The notes under the pieces: generated by a model
What the model was told of the DNA's origin: nothing
The model's input: the letters and a program-made list of their open reading frames with translations, nothing else
Databases searched by the model: none
Part shown: piece by piece, positions 48,413 through 59,850 of the stretch
Layout of the letters: each line of letters starts with the position of its first letter
How positions within the stretch are numbered: position 1 is the first letter of the stretch
Translations under genes and position numbers: made by a program
Assembly: GCA_030062745.1 (NCBI GenBank)
Contig: CP099841.1
Location: 24,865,398 to 24,929,397 of the forward strand
Source of the DNA: Capitulum mitella
Lineage: Eukaryota > Arthropoda > Thecostraca > Pollicipedomorpha > Pollicipedidae
Length of the DNA stretch: 64,000 bases
Direction: 5' to 3'

Positions 48413-49774
48413 ATGGAGACCGATGCTTTGCTGCCTCCGGCATCGGGACCGGCCCGTGGGTCGCAGCCGAGACCCGGGAGCGTCCGCGAAGGTGACAAAG
48501 ACGCCACGCGAAGATCTCCAGAAGCAAAGTTTTCGTGGAAGCAGAAGAAGCTCCTGGCCTGTCTGGCGACTGTGAACGTTTTGCAGGGCTCTCTGATTGG
48601 CGTGATGATCCCGTTCTTCCCCGTGGAGGCCGCCCAGCGGGGCGTGTCGCAGACTGTCATCAGCGCGGTGTTCAGCACCTTCGCGCTGGCGCAGATGGCC
48701 CTGAGCCCCGTGGTCGGCCGGCTGGTGCCCGTCTTCGGCGCGACGTGGCTCTACTGCATCGGCCTTGCGACGGCCGGCGCCTCCACAGTCGCCTTCGGCA
48801 CGCTCAACTACATCGAGAGCACGCGCGCGTTCGTGGCGGCGTGCTTCCTCGTGCGCCTGGTGGAGGCGGCCGGCATGGCCGCCGTCACCACGTGCGCCTT
48901 CACCGTCGCCGGCAGCCAGTTCCCTGGCCGGGTGAACGCGGCCGTGTCGGTGCTCTGCTCGGCGCTGACCGTCGGCCTGGCGCTGACGCCGCCGCTCTGG
49001 GGCGGCCTGTACGCGCTCGGCGGCTTCGGGGCGTCGTTCTTCACGCTCGGGCTGAGCATGCTGCTGCTGGCGGCCGTCCTCGGCCGCACCATGCCGCGGA
49101 TCAAGCCGAGCGCCTGGGGCAGGCTGGACTTCTTCGGCGCGTTGCGCGTGTTCGCCGGCGCGACGGGAAACTGGGTCTGCCTGGCGGCGTCGTTCACGTT
49201 CTCGGCGGACGTCAACACGGTGGAGGCGACCATCGCAGCCTACAGCAACGCCGCGTTCGGCATCCCGCCGTCGCGCATCGGCCTGTTCTTCGTGGTCGGC
49301 ACCAGCCTGTTCGCCGTCATGATCTTCTTCTGGGGCTGGCTCACCGACAGGACGCGGAACCCGTACGTCGTGATGTCGCTCTGCTTGTTCGCCAGCAGCG
49401 CGGGCATCCTGTTTATGTCGCCTTATCCGCTGCTGGGGATTGAGGCGACCTGGTGGATGCTTGCCTTGGGGCTCATCGTCGCTCAGCTCTTCTTCGGCGG
49501 GGCGTATTCGCCGTGCCTGAAAACGATGCTGGAAGCCACCTACGCACGCGGCCTCGCCGACGGCCTAGCGACCCAGTCGCTGGTTGCCAGCATGTTACAG
49601 ACGTCTTGGTCTCTGGGAGTGGCGGTGGGGCCCGTTTTGGGGGGCGTCATCGTGGACGCTTACGGCTTCCCCGTCATGATCACCGTGCTGGCGTTTCAGA
49701 CCGCCTTCGTCGCCGCTCTCGCGGCAGCGAAAGCCATTGCCATTCATTTCGATCACGCTCGTGCCAAGGCTTAG
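48413..49774 (+). CDS. MFS-type transporter, SLC18B1-like (intronless)
   Basis: One uninterrupted ORF of 453 residues. A polar N-terminus (1-45) is followed by about 12 hydrophobic segments. TM1 ends in MIPFFPVEA, the family's conserved PFFP-x-EA, then FSTFALAQ and GRLVPVFGA (motif A position, TM2-TM3 loop), CFLVRLVEA, GWLTDRTR (second motif A) and LVASMLQTSWSLGVAVGPVLGG with the GPxLGG motif. This order matches vertebrate SLC18B1, a vesicular/lysosomal-type proton-coupled polyamine transporter, and not the VMAT/VAChT branch. Substrate here is inferred only from family. An in-frame TGA at 48401-48403, four codons upstream, fixes the start. Codon use is strongly GC3. Absence of introns beside two intron-rich genes could mean a retrocopy that stayed functional. 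Confidence 0.9.
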   Translation: METDALLPPASGPARGSQPRPGSVREGDKDATRRSPEAKFSWKQKKLLACLATVNVLQGSLIGVMIPFFPVEAAQRGVSQTVISAVFSTFALAQMALSPVVGRLVPVFGATWLYCIGLATAGASTVAFGTLNYIESTRAFVAACFLVRLVEAAGMAAVTTCAFTVAGSQFPGRVNAAVSVLCSALTVGLALTPPLWGGLYALGGFGASFFTLGLSMLLLAAVLGRTMPRIKPSAWGRLDFFGALRVFAGATGNWVCLAASFTFSADVNTVEATIAAYSNAAFGIPPSRIGLFFVVGTSLFAVMIFFWGWLTDRTRNPYVVMSLCLFASSAGILFMSPYPLLGIEATWWMLALGLIVAQLFFGGAYSPCLKTMLEATYARGLADGLATQSLVASMLQTSWSLGVAVGPVLGGVIVDAYGFPVMITVLAFQTAFVAALAAAKAIAIHFDHARAKA

Positions 49775-52700
49775 GTCCGGCCGCGCAAATGAGCCGCGAT
49801 GTTTGTTGGCCCAGCCGGTTCGGAACTGAAGGTGCGTCCATTGAGGCATTGCACTTGTGTGCGTCCGACACTGGGGGTTACCGCGCTTAGTGACGTCTGA
49901 TAACGTTGAAGGTTTCGGCGACTGGTTGGCGTGATGACTTTCGCAGACAAAGGCAAGCAAAGACCTCGCAGACAAGGCTGGCTTTTCCGGGAGATTGATC
50001 TGACCTGTTCGTAAAACTTCCGCTCGTGATGTGTGCACTGAGACGGACTCTGGTGACCTTTGGTTGCAGGACACGGACTTGACCTTGCGACTTAACAACA
50101 CCAGAGAAAAAACTCTGCCAGGCTGTGAACTCTGCAGCACAAGACCCACCTCACTTGCTGAAAAATGACGGTGCCCTTTCTCAGCGAAAAATAGGTAGCA
50201 TCGATGGGACGTCTCATTTTTTAACCGTGCCGCCCACCACGAATCTAGTATGGATGAAGTCTACCTCTCACCCAAGGCCTTAACCGGCAGCTCCGGTAAC
50301 CAGTAAGACTCCTATCGCCATTTATATGTGCACATATAAATATAACCGGCCATGGCCGTTCAAACGTTTATATACATCAGCAGTGATAAGAAGCTGTTTG
50401 CTGTGATGCTCATTATATTCTTTTTGATATGCTTTACGTGGAATCTGAATTGCGCATGAAGCCTTACGTGACGCATGCAGCCATGGTAAATTTTGCGAAT
50501 GTATTGGAAATGTCTGGGTTTGTGCGCACACATGCCTCCTAGCTGGATCGAACACGAATACGGGAAAACGGTACATAAACATTTAGTATTTACTTGTCGG
50601 AACCGACAATTTTACAACCCTGTAACCGTTACAACCGCACCAAGATAACGCATTGCTTCGGGGTTATCTTCAGACTGAGACTTCAGGACGGAAGGCAAAG
50701 GGCAAAGGTGGTGCCCAATGGTATCCGGCCCATCCCTGAAGTCCAGTCAAGTGAAATTTGCGATGTACCGACTGACGTTTACGATCCTTGTACACACACG
50801 CTGTTTTCGAAATAAAAAGAGCGGTTTCATCCGTCTTCAGTGTTGGTTTGTGCTTCGTCGTCGTCCACTTGGCCGTTTTTTTCGTAAGCTGTTCATTTCT
50901 CATTGACTTTCCCGGGACCAAGGAATCGTCATTTTTGTGCGCTGCAGTAGCTACGTGACCATGGTTGGAGCTGTTGAGCTGGAGGAGAGGAGTTGGGTCT
51001 AGAGTCTGAACGCTCCCAATTTTCACAAATTTTAGAGCTACCCTAAGGCCTTGGCTAGAAAGAAACTGCTTAAAATTCGCTAGTGAGACATCCAATAATT
51101 TCTCGAAATCTCCCGTCATGCAAACACGTAGTAACCCAATGAGCGTGAAATGGAGGATTCGTTATGAGCTTCCGCTTATCAGCGCTCATCATCTCTCGAA
51201 ACATTGCCACGTTTTTCCTTGTTCCCGTCAACCACCTGCATAGTTCTTGACAACCGCGCGACCCATCTGCTACCAGAAAACCTTACTATGGACGAACAGC
51301 TAGGTCAGGGTCGCAAAGTGCCAGAAGCGTGATCCGGCTTGAGTCATTCATAGGCGGCAATAAAATAAAAGACGGATGCTCGTGCATCTCCATCATAACA
51401 CAAGAATAGACATTACGTCTTTAACATGCACATATGACATGGAGCTGCATGGTCAATACGGACTTTTTTGGAAAGGCCTTTTTGGCCCTGTACTCATCCT
51501 GATGTTGAGCCAAGTCGCAGCGCACAATGTTCCTGAACGGCTACAGCTATATGTAAATGACAACTACCTTCGAAACAAGTTTAGGGCAAATGTCAACGAA
51601 ACGAAGCACTAAAACCAGATTTAGCGAGCGGATTTTGTTCTTTTATTTAATTTTAGGCCGTTTTTCGCTACTAAATTTAAGGCGAGGTTCGAATTATCAC
51701 GCATTCTGAACTCACATACCAGGCTGTAGAAAAAAACACGACATATTTTTTCATACATTGCGTTCAAAAACCACAATTGCGAAGTTTAAACAGATTTTCA
51801 GGCGTACCCCATGAGTTCTTTTGAGAGAGATACAAACGGGCCATGGCCAACGAACGCAGAAGACACGCACTGTTCTAAATCAATGGTGACATCAGGTATT
51901 TTAAATCTTCTTATGTTTCTATCCAGTTTTATTTTCGGGTATTTTCCTGATAGGTTCGGAACATGTTTCAGAAAACCAATGTCCAAAATGTGGTCGCGGC
52001 ATTGTAGGGCCAACAGCATCCGTTTCTGAGGAACTAAAATTGAAAAGCACATAAAAATTAAAGACCCGCGACCTCAAAAACTATGAATAACCATTATATT
52101 TCAAAGCTGCACATTGTTCCCAGTCTGAGTCAATGACGGCGAACAGGCATTGTATCTCGAAAGTTAGCGCAACCTTGGACATTGTCCTCGAGATAAAAGA
52201 CAAATATGATAGGATAACTACACCGTTTGCATCTGACGAAGGGGCAAAAGTCGTTATAAGGAAAAGGTCTAAATAAGTCTTAACTCGCGTAACCTTGGAA
52301 CTTATTCTTCTGTTGCCATTAGCAGCAGGGTGCACCAGGAATCCCCCGAGCTGGATCATCGGTGGGGCTCTTGCGACAATCACGGACGACATGCCCTTGT
52401 TTACTGTCAGTTTGTCTTTGCTGTATTTTCGCGCGTGAACTGGGCCGCCCCGTTGTTGCATCGCCCTTATCTTAGGGCCTTGCATCGCCCTGCTGGCGAG
52501 CACCCCTCCGTAATGGCGTCTGGCGACCCGGTCGCTATTCGCTGGTCACTGCTGTGATGGTGGACGGGAGTGCGTCAGTAGGGATGACACCTAATAAATG
52601 TGCTAGGGTTGTGAGACCTTTACCGGTGTAGCGGACCTCGGCCTGTCGTGCGACGTTTCTTATCAACATGCTGTTAACCTCGCAACACGCACCGACACTC

Positions 52701-53840
52701 ATCGCGTATCAGAAGCGCCCCCGGCAGTATCACAAAACACAGCTGCCTATACGTGCCGACGTACGACGTCATCTTTTGGAGACAGGAAAGCAAAAACCAT
52801 TTTAAGCTGATTCTTCCATGCAACGCCATATCAAGCTAATGTTAGATTTTCCAGTGTATGGGGGCAGATGCCCCTGTAACAGCATCCCCCTTTGCTTCCG
52901 CCGTCCCAGTCCCAGTAGCGCAGCTAGAGGGAATGGGACCAGAGGGGTCAATTCACCCCCCATGACGAGAAATTTTCAGAAATTGACTATTTTCACCGGA
53001 GGTCGCGCGGGTCTGGTGTCAAACTTCCCCCTCCCCGTCGATCGCTGCCGATTTGTCGTGGGACAGGGCGCCTACACCCGCTGCGAACCGGTCAGAGGAA
53101 TTGAGCCTGCACTCCCCGCGGGGAGCCGCCGCTGAGGCAGGATGGCGGAAACGGTATGAGAACGCCGCGGTCGGCGCGTCATGGCGGTGAGATAAGACTG
53201 GTCCGGGTCGGGTTTGGTCGGAGACGCGACCTCAGGAGGTGAGTTGACGTGCTTCTGGTGTAGGGAAACAACTGGTGACTCGGCTACAAGCTTGGATGGG
53301 GTCGTCAGGTTCGTGCTATAACTATGAATGTGAACCGAGCTTTCTCGAGCCGCACCGTCCACTAGGTGCCGGGGTGTCCCCAGCACCTGCTCGCATTTCC
53401 CCGCTGGGCTGCGGGTGGATTCCATTCGTCTTACATCGCCAAGATCGCAAATATACATCTGCATATACACGTTTTAATCGGGTGTAATAACATAGCAGCC
53501 CACCACGAAAGCTGCAGTGCAAACATATCGTTTTACTTTCCACGACATTCATATTCCACTCACTGCTTTTAAATGACATGGCTACTGTCCGTGTGTAACC
53601 ATGTGTATCATACATATCTACACTCCTTACAAAGACACGAGACAAGCAATACTCGAACAAATACATGAAGTTACCATGAAGTAGTGTATAGTAATTTTGA
53701 AGTTGGCGACGTATTCGTACTCGAATTCATCGTCGAGATTAGATTTCAATCGTAATTGCACCACGGTAACTTCAGTTGATACCCTTCATGAAACTGAATT
53801 CCGTCTTTCTCTACCTCAGACAATGTCAAAACAGGTGTTG
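49775..53840. other. Intergenic, unassigned
   Basis: AATAAA at 50811-50816, about 1 kb past the transporter stop, is a possible but distant polyadenylation signal. A fragment near 52912-52966 (AGTAGCGCAGCTAGAGGG then a C-run) resembles one end of a hAT MITE. No gene recognised. Confidence 0.4.
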
Positions 53841-54275
53841 GGCAGCAATGACTGTGTGTTAGACAGACGTGAACAAAACAAGGGGTCTAGGATTTCCTGC
53901 ACGCAGTCCCACCGTGGTCTACCAAAAATTGCACCCCCAGGTCAACCTTCAAGGTATTAATAAACATTGAGGTACGAGGCACAGTGACGGTGTATGGGAT
54001 GCATGTAAACACAACTGATGTCATTTGAAAGCCTTGTATCCGGTTCGTTCTGGGTCAATGTAAAAGCGCACCTCAGTCAGCCTTGAAGGTCAAAGTTAGG
54101 GTCAAAGGACGGCGTACAGCAGCAATGACGGCGTATAGACAAATATCAGCAAAACAAATGTCGTATGAAAGTCCTGCATCTAGTCCAACCTGGGCCGACA
54201 AAAACTACATTATCAGGTTAACCTTCAAACACCACCAAGTTTAAAGGACCGCGGTACTCTATGCGAAAATGAGCT
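53841..54275. repeat. Diverged ~140-bp tandem repeat, three copies
   Basis: Units begin GCAATGACTG / GCACAGTGACGGTGTATG / GCAATGACGGCGTATAG. They share an order of segments: AACAAATG- or AACAAAAC-like, CCTGCA or CTTGTATC, a GGTCAACCTTCAA-like stretch, then AAGG. Identity is low, indicating an old array. Confidence 0.55.
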
Positions 54276-54606
54276 GGCAGTGTTTTAGCTCTGACCCTGA
54301 AGACTGGTATGCATTTGAGTTACTTTGCAAAACATGTGGATCTGGCGCGAATACGTCGGTGCTTGGTTGTATATGTTTTCTTCGGCGTGGGATTTTCAGT
54401 CGTTGGCGCTACGCATTGCTGGTTCTTGTCGTAAGTATCCTTTGCTCCATGGGTTGCAATGCTTCGTGTGTGAGATGACATCAGAACTGACGTTTCATGA
54501 GATTTGTGGCGAGCAATCCCAGCTTGGCCAGGGAAGCCCGGACGACCATGATTTACCTGCACGGATCCTCCACGGACGCCATTTGCCATTTGTAGAGTTA
54601 GTAATG

Positions 54607-56320
54607 GTTGAGCAGGCTTCCCACTTCTCATAACTCCAAAAACCCACGTAGCTGCCAAGCCATATTGGTGTCAAAAGATGCGCAATTGAAAAATAGGTCA
54701 CATGCAGGCTTGTGTGCCTTATTAATGCCACAGCTTCTCCAAAATAACCTCTTGAAGTGGTCCAGTCACCGACCGCCTTCACGATTAGCACGACGGCAAA
54801 GCACGGAGCATCCCCGCGAAACAGATCAACACTAACCCACAGGGGTCAACAGTTTGCGAAGGTTTCGTGAAATATGACGTCACTGAAAGATTTACTAATA
54901 TGCAGCAATCTCGAAACTCGAAATAAGGAATCTGGCGGTATTGAAACGGGACAGGTCGAGGTGGACTGGGACCGATCAAGGAGAGGCGCGAGTGCCCGGG
55001 AGAGAACAGGGACAGAGAAGGATAACCGGGATTGTACATGGATTTGGAATCGGACCAGGATGGGATAAGGGAGAGAGATCAGGACTGTATGGGGACGGGC
55101 ATTGAAGGGTATTGAAACGGGACGGTGAAAAGACGCTGGGACAGGAAAGGGGCAAGTAGGCAAGTACAGAGATGGTGGTGGAACAGGGACAGAGAGGGAC
55201 GGAAAAGGGAGGGGAACAAGGTTTGGTAACTATGGAGAGGGATAGTAACGGGACAGGCGCAATGATGGGGTATTGGATGAAGCCAATAACCCGGCGTTGG
55301 CTGGGGTGTTTCACCACTTTCCATTGACGAGGAGGTTTAACCCGGAGCGCCCCCTCCCCATCTATCTGGAGACCCAATCGCCCGATTCGGCTGATTCAAA
55401 CGGCAATCGACAGCGCCGAACCGTGCGGTCCTGCGGTATATGCATGGTTTAATTTTGAGCCACTGCTGATGGTGTCACAGGTAGGGATGCACCGGATATC
55501 CGGTCCGGCCGGATATTAGAGATTATCCGGTATCCGGCATCCGGCCGGATATTTTTGTGATCCGGCCGTATATTGCCGGATATTTAAGTTCACGGTGTAC
55601 GATCAAGACGTTGCTCTAATGTTTGTGTCCAAAACCGTTTCAAGAGAAACGTGGCTTGTTGTATTAGCTTGTCGATGTAACTGGCAGTTCCAGGTCGGCT
55701 TGGAGACCTTGGAACCAATACTTTTCTGCATTGGTCCGGGAGGTCCCGTCCCGCCACCATCTCTTAACTTGTCCCTTTTCTGTCCCAGCGTCTTTTCACC
55801 GTCCCGTTTCAATACCCTTCAAAGCCCGTCTCCATACAGTCCTGATCTCTCTTCCTATCTCATTCTGGTCCGATTCCATATCCATGTGCAATCCCGGTTA
55901 CCCTTCTCTGTCCCTGTTCTCTCCCGGGCACTCGCGCCTCTCCTTGATCGGTCCCAGTCCACCTCGACCTGTCCCGTTTCAATACCGCCAGATTCCTTAT
56001 TTCGAGTTTCGAGATTGCTGCATATTAGTAAATCTTTCAGTGACGTCATATTTCACGAAACCTTCGCAAACTGTCGACCCTTGTGAGTTGGAGTTGATCT
56101 GTTTCGCGGGGATGCTCCGTGCTTTGGCGGCGTGCTAATCGTGAAGGCGGTCGGTGACTGGACCACTTCAAGAGGTTATTTTGGAGAAGCTGTGGCATTA
56201 ATAAGGCACACAAGCCTGCATTTGACCTATTTTTCAATTGCGCATCTTTTGACACCAATATGGCTTGGCAACTACTTGGGTTTTTGGAGTTATGAGAAGT
56301 GGGAAGCCTGCTCAACCAAT
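54607..56320. mobile_element. Foldback element, copy 2 (577-bp inverted arms)
   Basis: The left arm (about 54614-55190) and right arm (about 55736-56311) are highly similar inverted copies, each including the termini GGTTGAGCAGGCTTCCCAC, a GACGTCACTGAAAGATT block and GGGAC-rich inner sequence. The ~545-bp spacer contains other transposon fragments. CpGs are retained, unlike copy 1. No ORF of interest. Confidence 0.85.
55337..55589. mobile_element. Transposon fragments in the spacer of foldback copy 2
   Basis: A piggyBac-like end (TTTAACCCGGAGCG with a later AAACGGCAATCGA, as in family 2 copies) is followed by TAGGGATGCACCGGATATCC at 55482. That second motif resembles the TIR of widespread hAT elements and sits within several CCGGATAT repeats. 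Neither is complete. Confidence 0.45.
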
Positions 56321-56325
56321 ACCGT

Positions 56326-58855
56326 CTCATAACTCCGGAAATGCATGTAGCTGCCAAGCAATCTTGGCACCAAAAGAGGCGCAGTGAAACAACTAACCTC
56401 GTGGAAGGTACTTTGTGCGTCATCAACGCCACTACTTCCCCAAATTATTCCTTACGTGATCTCACCCACCGCGTCCTCAGATTCAACGTGTAAGCATAGT
56501 TGTAAGCATCACTGAGTTTCCCGCGAGACAAATGGCGTCAGCTGACACTGTCGGAAAGTTAAAGGTATCGTAAAATATGACGTCACTGGAGGACTAACAC
56601 TTAACCCGTCCCCGACTGGTGGTGGCAGTTGACTGCCTCCCCCCTCAGGTTTTTCTGAGATTGCGAGAGAACGAACAAACGCAGAGTCACGAAACTCTGT
56701 GTACCTCCTGCTTCATCATTTTTACACCTTGTGTCAAAATTTTGACTTCCGGTCAGGTCAGGCGCTTAACCTAGGCCAGGTCAAACAGACCTATGTCCAG
56801 AAAAGTTTAGCGCCCTGTAACGTTTTCGGAAAATAAGATATCACAATAATACTTTCAGGAATTAGTGATCGTGATAGATGCAACAAATCTGCTATCTCGG
56901 ATTTTTCAAAATTTTCCGGGTCATTGACCTAAGGCCAATGCTATTTTTAGGACATGTCGTCGTTTTTTTCGGAAATTGACGGAATATTTCATAACATTTT
57001 TAGTGTGGAGTGAAGCAGACATCTAGTTACCGTCATTGGGCAAAGTATCAATGACTTCCAGCCATTGGCCTGAGGTCAGCTCACGAATAACTGTAGTGAG
57101 CCAAAATGCACCATAGTCAAAATCAGCGGTAAATTACTCAGAATGGGTAGAAAATGACAGAACTGGCTTGCACAGACGTAAGTAATACCAGGAACTTCAA
57201 AAAGTTTTAAAAAAATGCATATCTTGGAATTAAACAGGCTCTCGCGAATAAAGCTCCTCCAGTTTTGTACATTTGGAAACTAATTAATTTTTTTCAAAAT
57301 CTAAGCATGAAAAAGCATCACAAGAACCAGTAAGATCAATAAAATGTACATGGATAGGCTTTTCTCGCGAAAATAAAGGAACGCTAAAAGTAGTTCCCGT
57401 CAATTTCGTACTATATACGGCTGCGCCACACGCCGACAGCCGACGCGAAAATTGCTGCTTCTTTAGCTCAACGTTTTGGCGTATATATTGAGCATATCCG
57501 AGAAATTAGGTGTGTATCGGCATTTGCGGACCTTTACTTGTGTGCTGTTGCCTTTACCTATGCGTTATTAGTCACAGCCCTTGAGATTCAGGCCGTTTCT
57601 CGGTCTAATGCAGTCGGCTATGAGAAAACATAAATATCATGTAAATTGCTTACATATTATCTTAAACTAAAAATGATGCCAGTTGCAAGCTCTGCTCGTC
57701 ACAAGCTTTCCAACGGTGTGCTTATTTTTATCGTGCGACCAACCATTCGCGAGTTAGAGGGGGCGGCCAACTGCCCCCCCCCCAGTCGCGCATGATCGTA
57801 ACTGACCAACGGTCGTGCGCGGGTTAAATGCAGGAATATCAAACGCAAAATAACAAAGAGAAGGGAGACTGGCAGAAAGGGACAAGGGGAAGAGTACCGG
57901 GTCAGGGACTGGCAGGGGATTAGGACGAGACAGGGACAAGGAGGTTGAAATGGGACGGCACAAGGAGAGAGGACGAAGATTGGACAGGACCAGAGAGTGG
58001 GGCTGAGGTGAAACAAAGCCAGGGAGTAACTGACACAGGGAAGGCTTATGGGACGGAACAGGGGCTGGGATGGGACAGGTGAGGGGACTGAGATGGAAAT
58101 GGGGGGTCGTGGGGACTGAGACGTGACATCGAGAGGGAGGGGAAATGGCGCACGCGAGGAACAGGGATTGCGGCGGGACAGGTAATGGTAAATGGCCGGG
58201 ACGGGGGCAGGACTGGGATGGGAGAGGGAAGTGGGACTATTGCAGCACATGGGGGGGGGGAACTAGCACGGGGCAAAGGAGGAGGAGGCTGGGCGGGATC
58301 GAGACAGGGGGCCTGAGATGGGACATGGGCAAAGAAAGTGGACTGGGACGGACAAGGTGAAGGAGGGGAACGAATGGGGCAGGGGTAAGGAGACGTTACT
58401 GAGACGGAACAGAGGTAGGGGACTGAGGCAGAACATGGAAAAGGAGGAGAGGCACTGGTCCTGTCCCATTTCTCATCCTTGTCTCGGTCCCGTCCCAGTC
58501 TCCCCCTGTCCCTGTCGTGCCTTGTTTCGCCCTCCCTCGTCGTGTTCGTTCTCAGTCCCCCTGTTCCTGTTCGTCTCAGGCTCCTTTCCGGACCCATCCC
58601 AATCCTTCCTCCTGTTCGTGTCCAACCCCATCTCTATCGCTGTCCCATCCCGTCCTAGGCCCCTGTCTGCCCTTGACCTAGTCTAACTCTCCTTGTCCCT
58701 TTTGGTTAATATCCCTTGCGTTCTTATTTCGAGTTCCCAGATTACTGTGTTGTAGTTTTAGTCTCCCAGTGACGCCATATCTGACAACACCTTTGTGAGT
58801 TGTTGGATCGTGTTAGTTTCTGGTATTTGTCTGTAAATGCTAAGTCACTCCAAAA
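56326..58855. mobile_element. Foldback element, copy 3, interrupted by MITE C
   Basis: Starts CCGTCTCATAACTCC directly after copy 2. The left arm is similar to copies 1 and 2 up to GACGTCACTGGAGGACTAACAC, then TTAA and the inserted MITE C. It resumes AATGCAGGAATATC and continues through purine GGGACAGG repeats (57840-58450) and complementary CCTGTCCC repeats (58460-58690) to a right arm with CCCAGTGACGCCATATCTGA. The right terminus is not clear. Confidence 0.75.
56601..57827 (+). mobile_element. piggyBac-like MITE, family 1 copy C (intact, TTAA-flanked)
   Basis: TTAA (56601-56604), 1219-bp element CCCGTCCCCG..GTGCGCGGG (56605-57823), TTAA (57824-57827). It is the reference copy for A and B at 29.8-32.3 kb. 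The flanks CTAACACTTAA and TTAAATGCAGGAATATC join to match the uninterrupted foldback copy 2 (TTACTAATATGCAGCAATC), so the empty site is visible in the window. No transposase ORF. Confidence 0.93.
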
Positions 58856-59300
58856 AGACTTCTCCTATTAATTTTTTTCCGTACGCATAAATCACCGGTG
58901 GTATGGTATGCATGTGACATATGCTGATAAGATTTTCTATGCTTTCATAATACTGGGGAGGGAGAAGCCCAAAGTAGTGCGGTCGGAACATGACGACGGA
59001 CGGAGAGGGCTTATTTGCCGGCAGGTTACAGGCAAAGGAAAACCGAGTTGTAAAAGAAAAAAATCATTTCTTTTATGTAGCCATACCTAGGAAACCAGCA
59101 CTGCCATGTTTCGAAGATGTCTTACTTCCGTAGAATGTGCGTTTTTTAAATCATGCATTTTTTCTTTGAAAATCACTGCTTTTCGTAACTGTTTGCCTTC
59201 TCACGAGGTATAAGCTCGTTTTAACAACACCCAAGGTCTTAGTAAAACCGTCCTAATCCTAGAAGTCCAGGTAAAACCGTCCGGCCAAAGTAGGGTCTGG
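58856..59300. other. Unassigned
   Basis: No gene or complete repeat recognised between the foldback copy and the LTR. Confidence 0.4.
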
Positions 59301-59850
59301 TGTGACGTCACAGGCGACATGCCGCCATTTAGGCATCACTGCCTAAATGATAAATAAATGATAAAAGAAATGATAAAATAAACATGCCGTCATGCGCATC
59401 ACCCAGCATTTAGGCAGTGTTAAGTCGAGCACTTTTACGTTGTTCTGCGATTAACCATGCTAAATACAAGAGAAGCCAAAGATATAAAACAGAAGCCTAG
59501 TCAGAAACTGATATCTACTTACGGTCTACCCCAAAACCAATCCTGCCCGATATAGGGTCTTGGCAAGGCTCCATCGTCTGGCAAAGCCCCCACTCCTGGT
59601 GCATGCCTGCAACTGTCCCAGCCCCCAAAGCTCTGTCAATATTTATGACTACGCCAAAGCCGGCTTAAAAGGATTCCACGGATATGTAAAACTATATATA
59701 TTTAAGCCTACGCCAAAGCCAGCGTAAAAGGATCCACGAAAGTATAAAACTGTGTATGCTGATGTAATCAAATACGAAAAACAAACAGATAAAGCCCGAG
59801 CCCGGTGTCCGTCAAAACTCGTCTTGCACAAACATTGGCGCCACAACTGG
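59301..59850 (+). mobile_element. Probable LTR with primer-binding site
   Basis: A 534-bp segment TGTGACGTCAC..CTTGCACAAACA has TG..CA ends. It is followed at once by TTGGCGCCACAACTGG, which looks like a tRNA primer-binding site (TGGCGCC-type) of an LTR retrotransposon. Inside are a TATAAAA-like box duplicated within a ~55-bp tandem repeat (CTACGCCAAAGCC at about 59650 and 59707) and a hairpin CATTTAGGCA-TCAC-TGCCTAAATG near 59325. I find no gag or pol reading frame downstream and no second LTR before the window ends, so the element is truncated or its remainder has decayed. Confidence 0.5.

Noticed and set aside
48535-49443. 302-residue + frame inside the transporter
   Set aside because: Shifted frame of the SLC18B1-like ORF; His/Arg-rich shadow without membrane segments.
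51439-51612. 57-residue ORF with a hydrophobic N-terminal segment resembling a signal peptide
   Set aside because: No homology recognised, no promoter or polyadenylation context. One such ORF is expected by chance in this much intergenic DNA.
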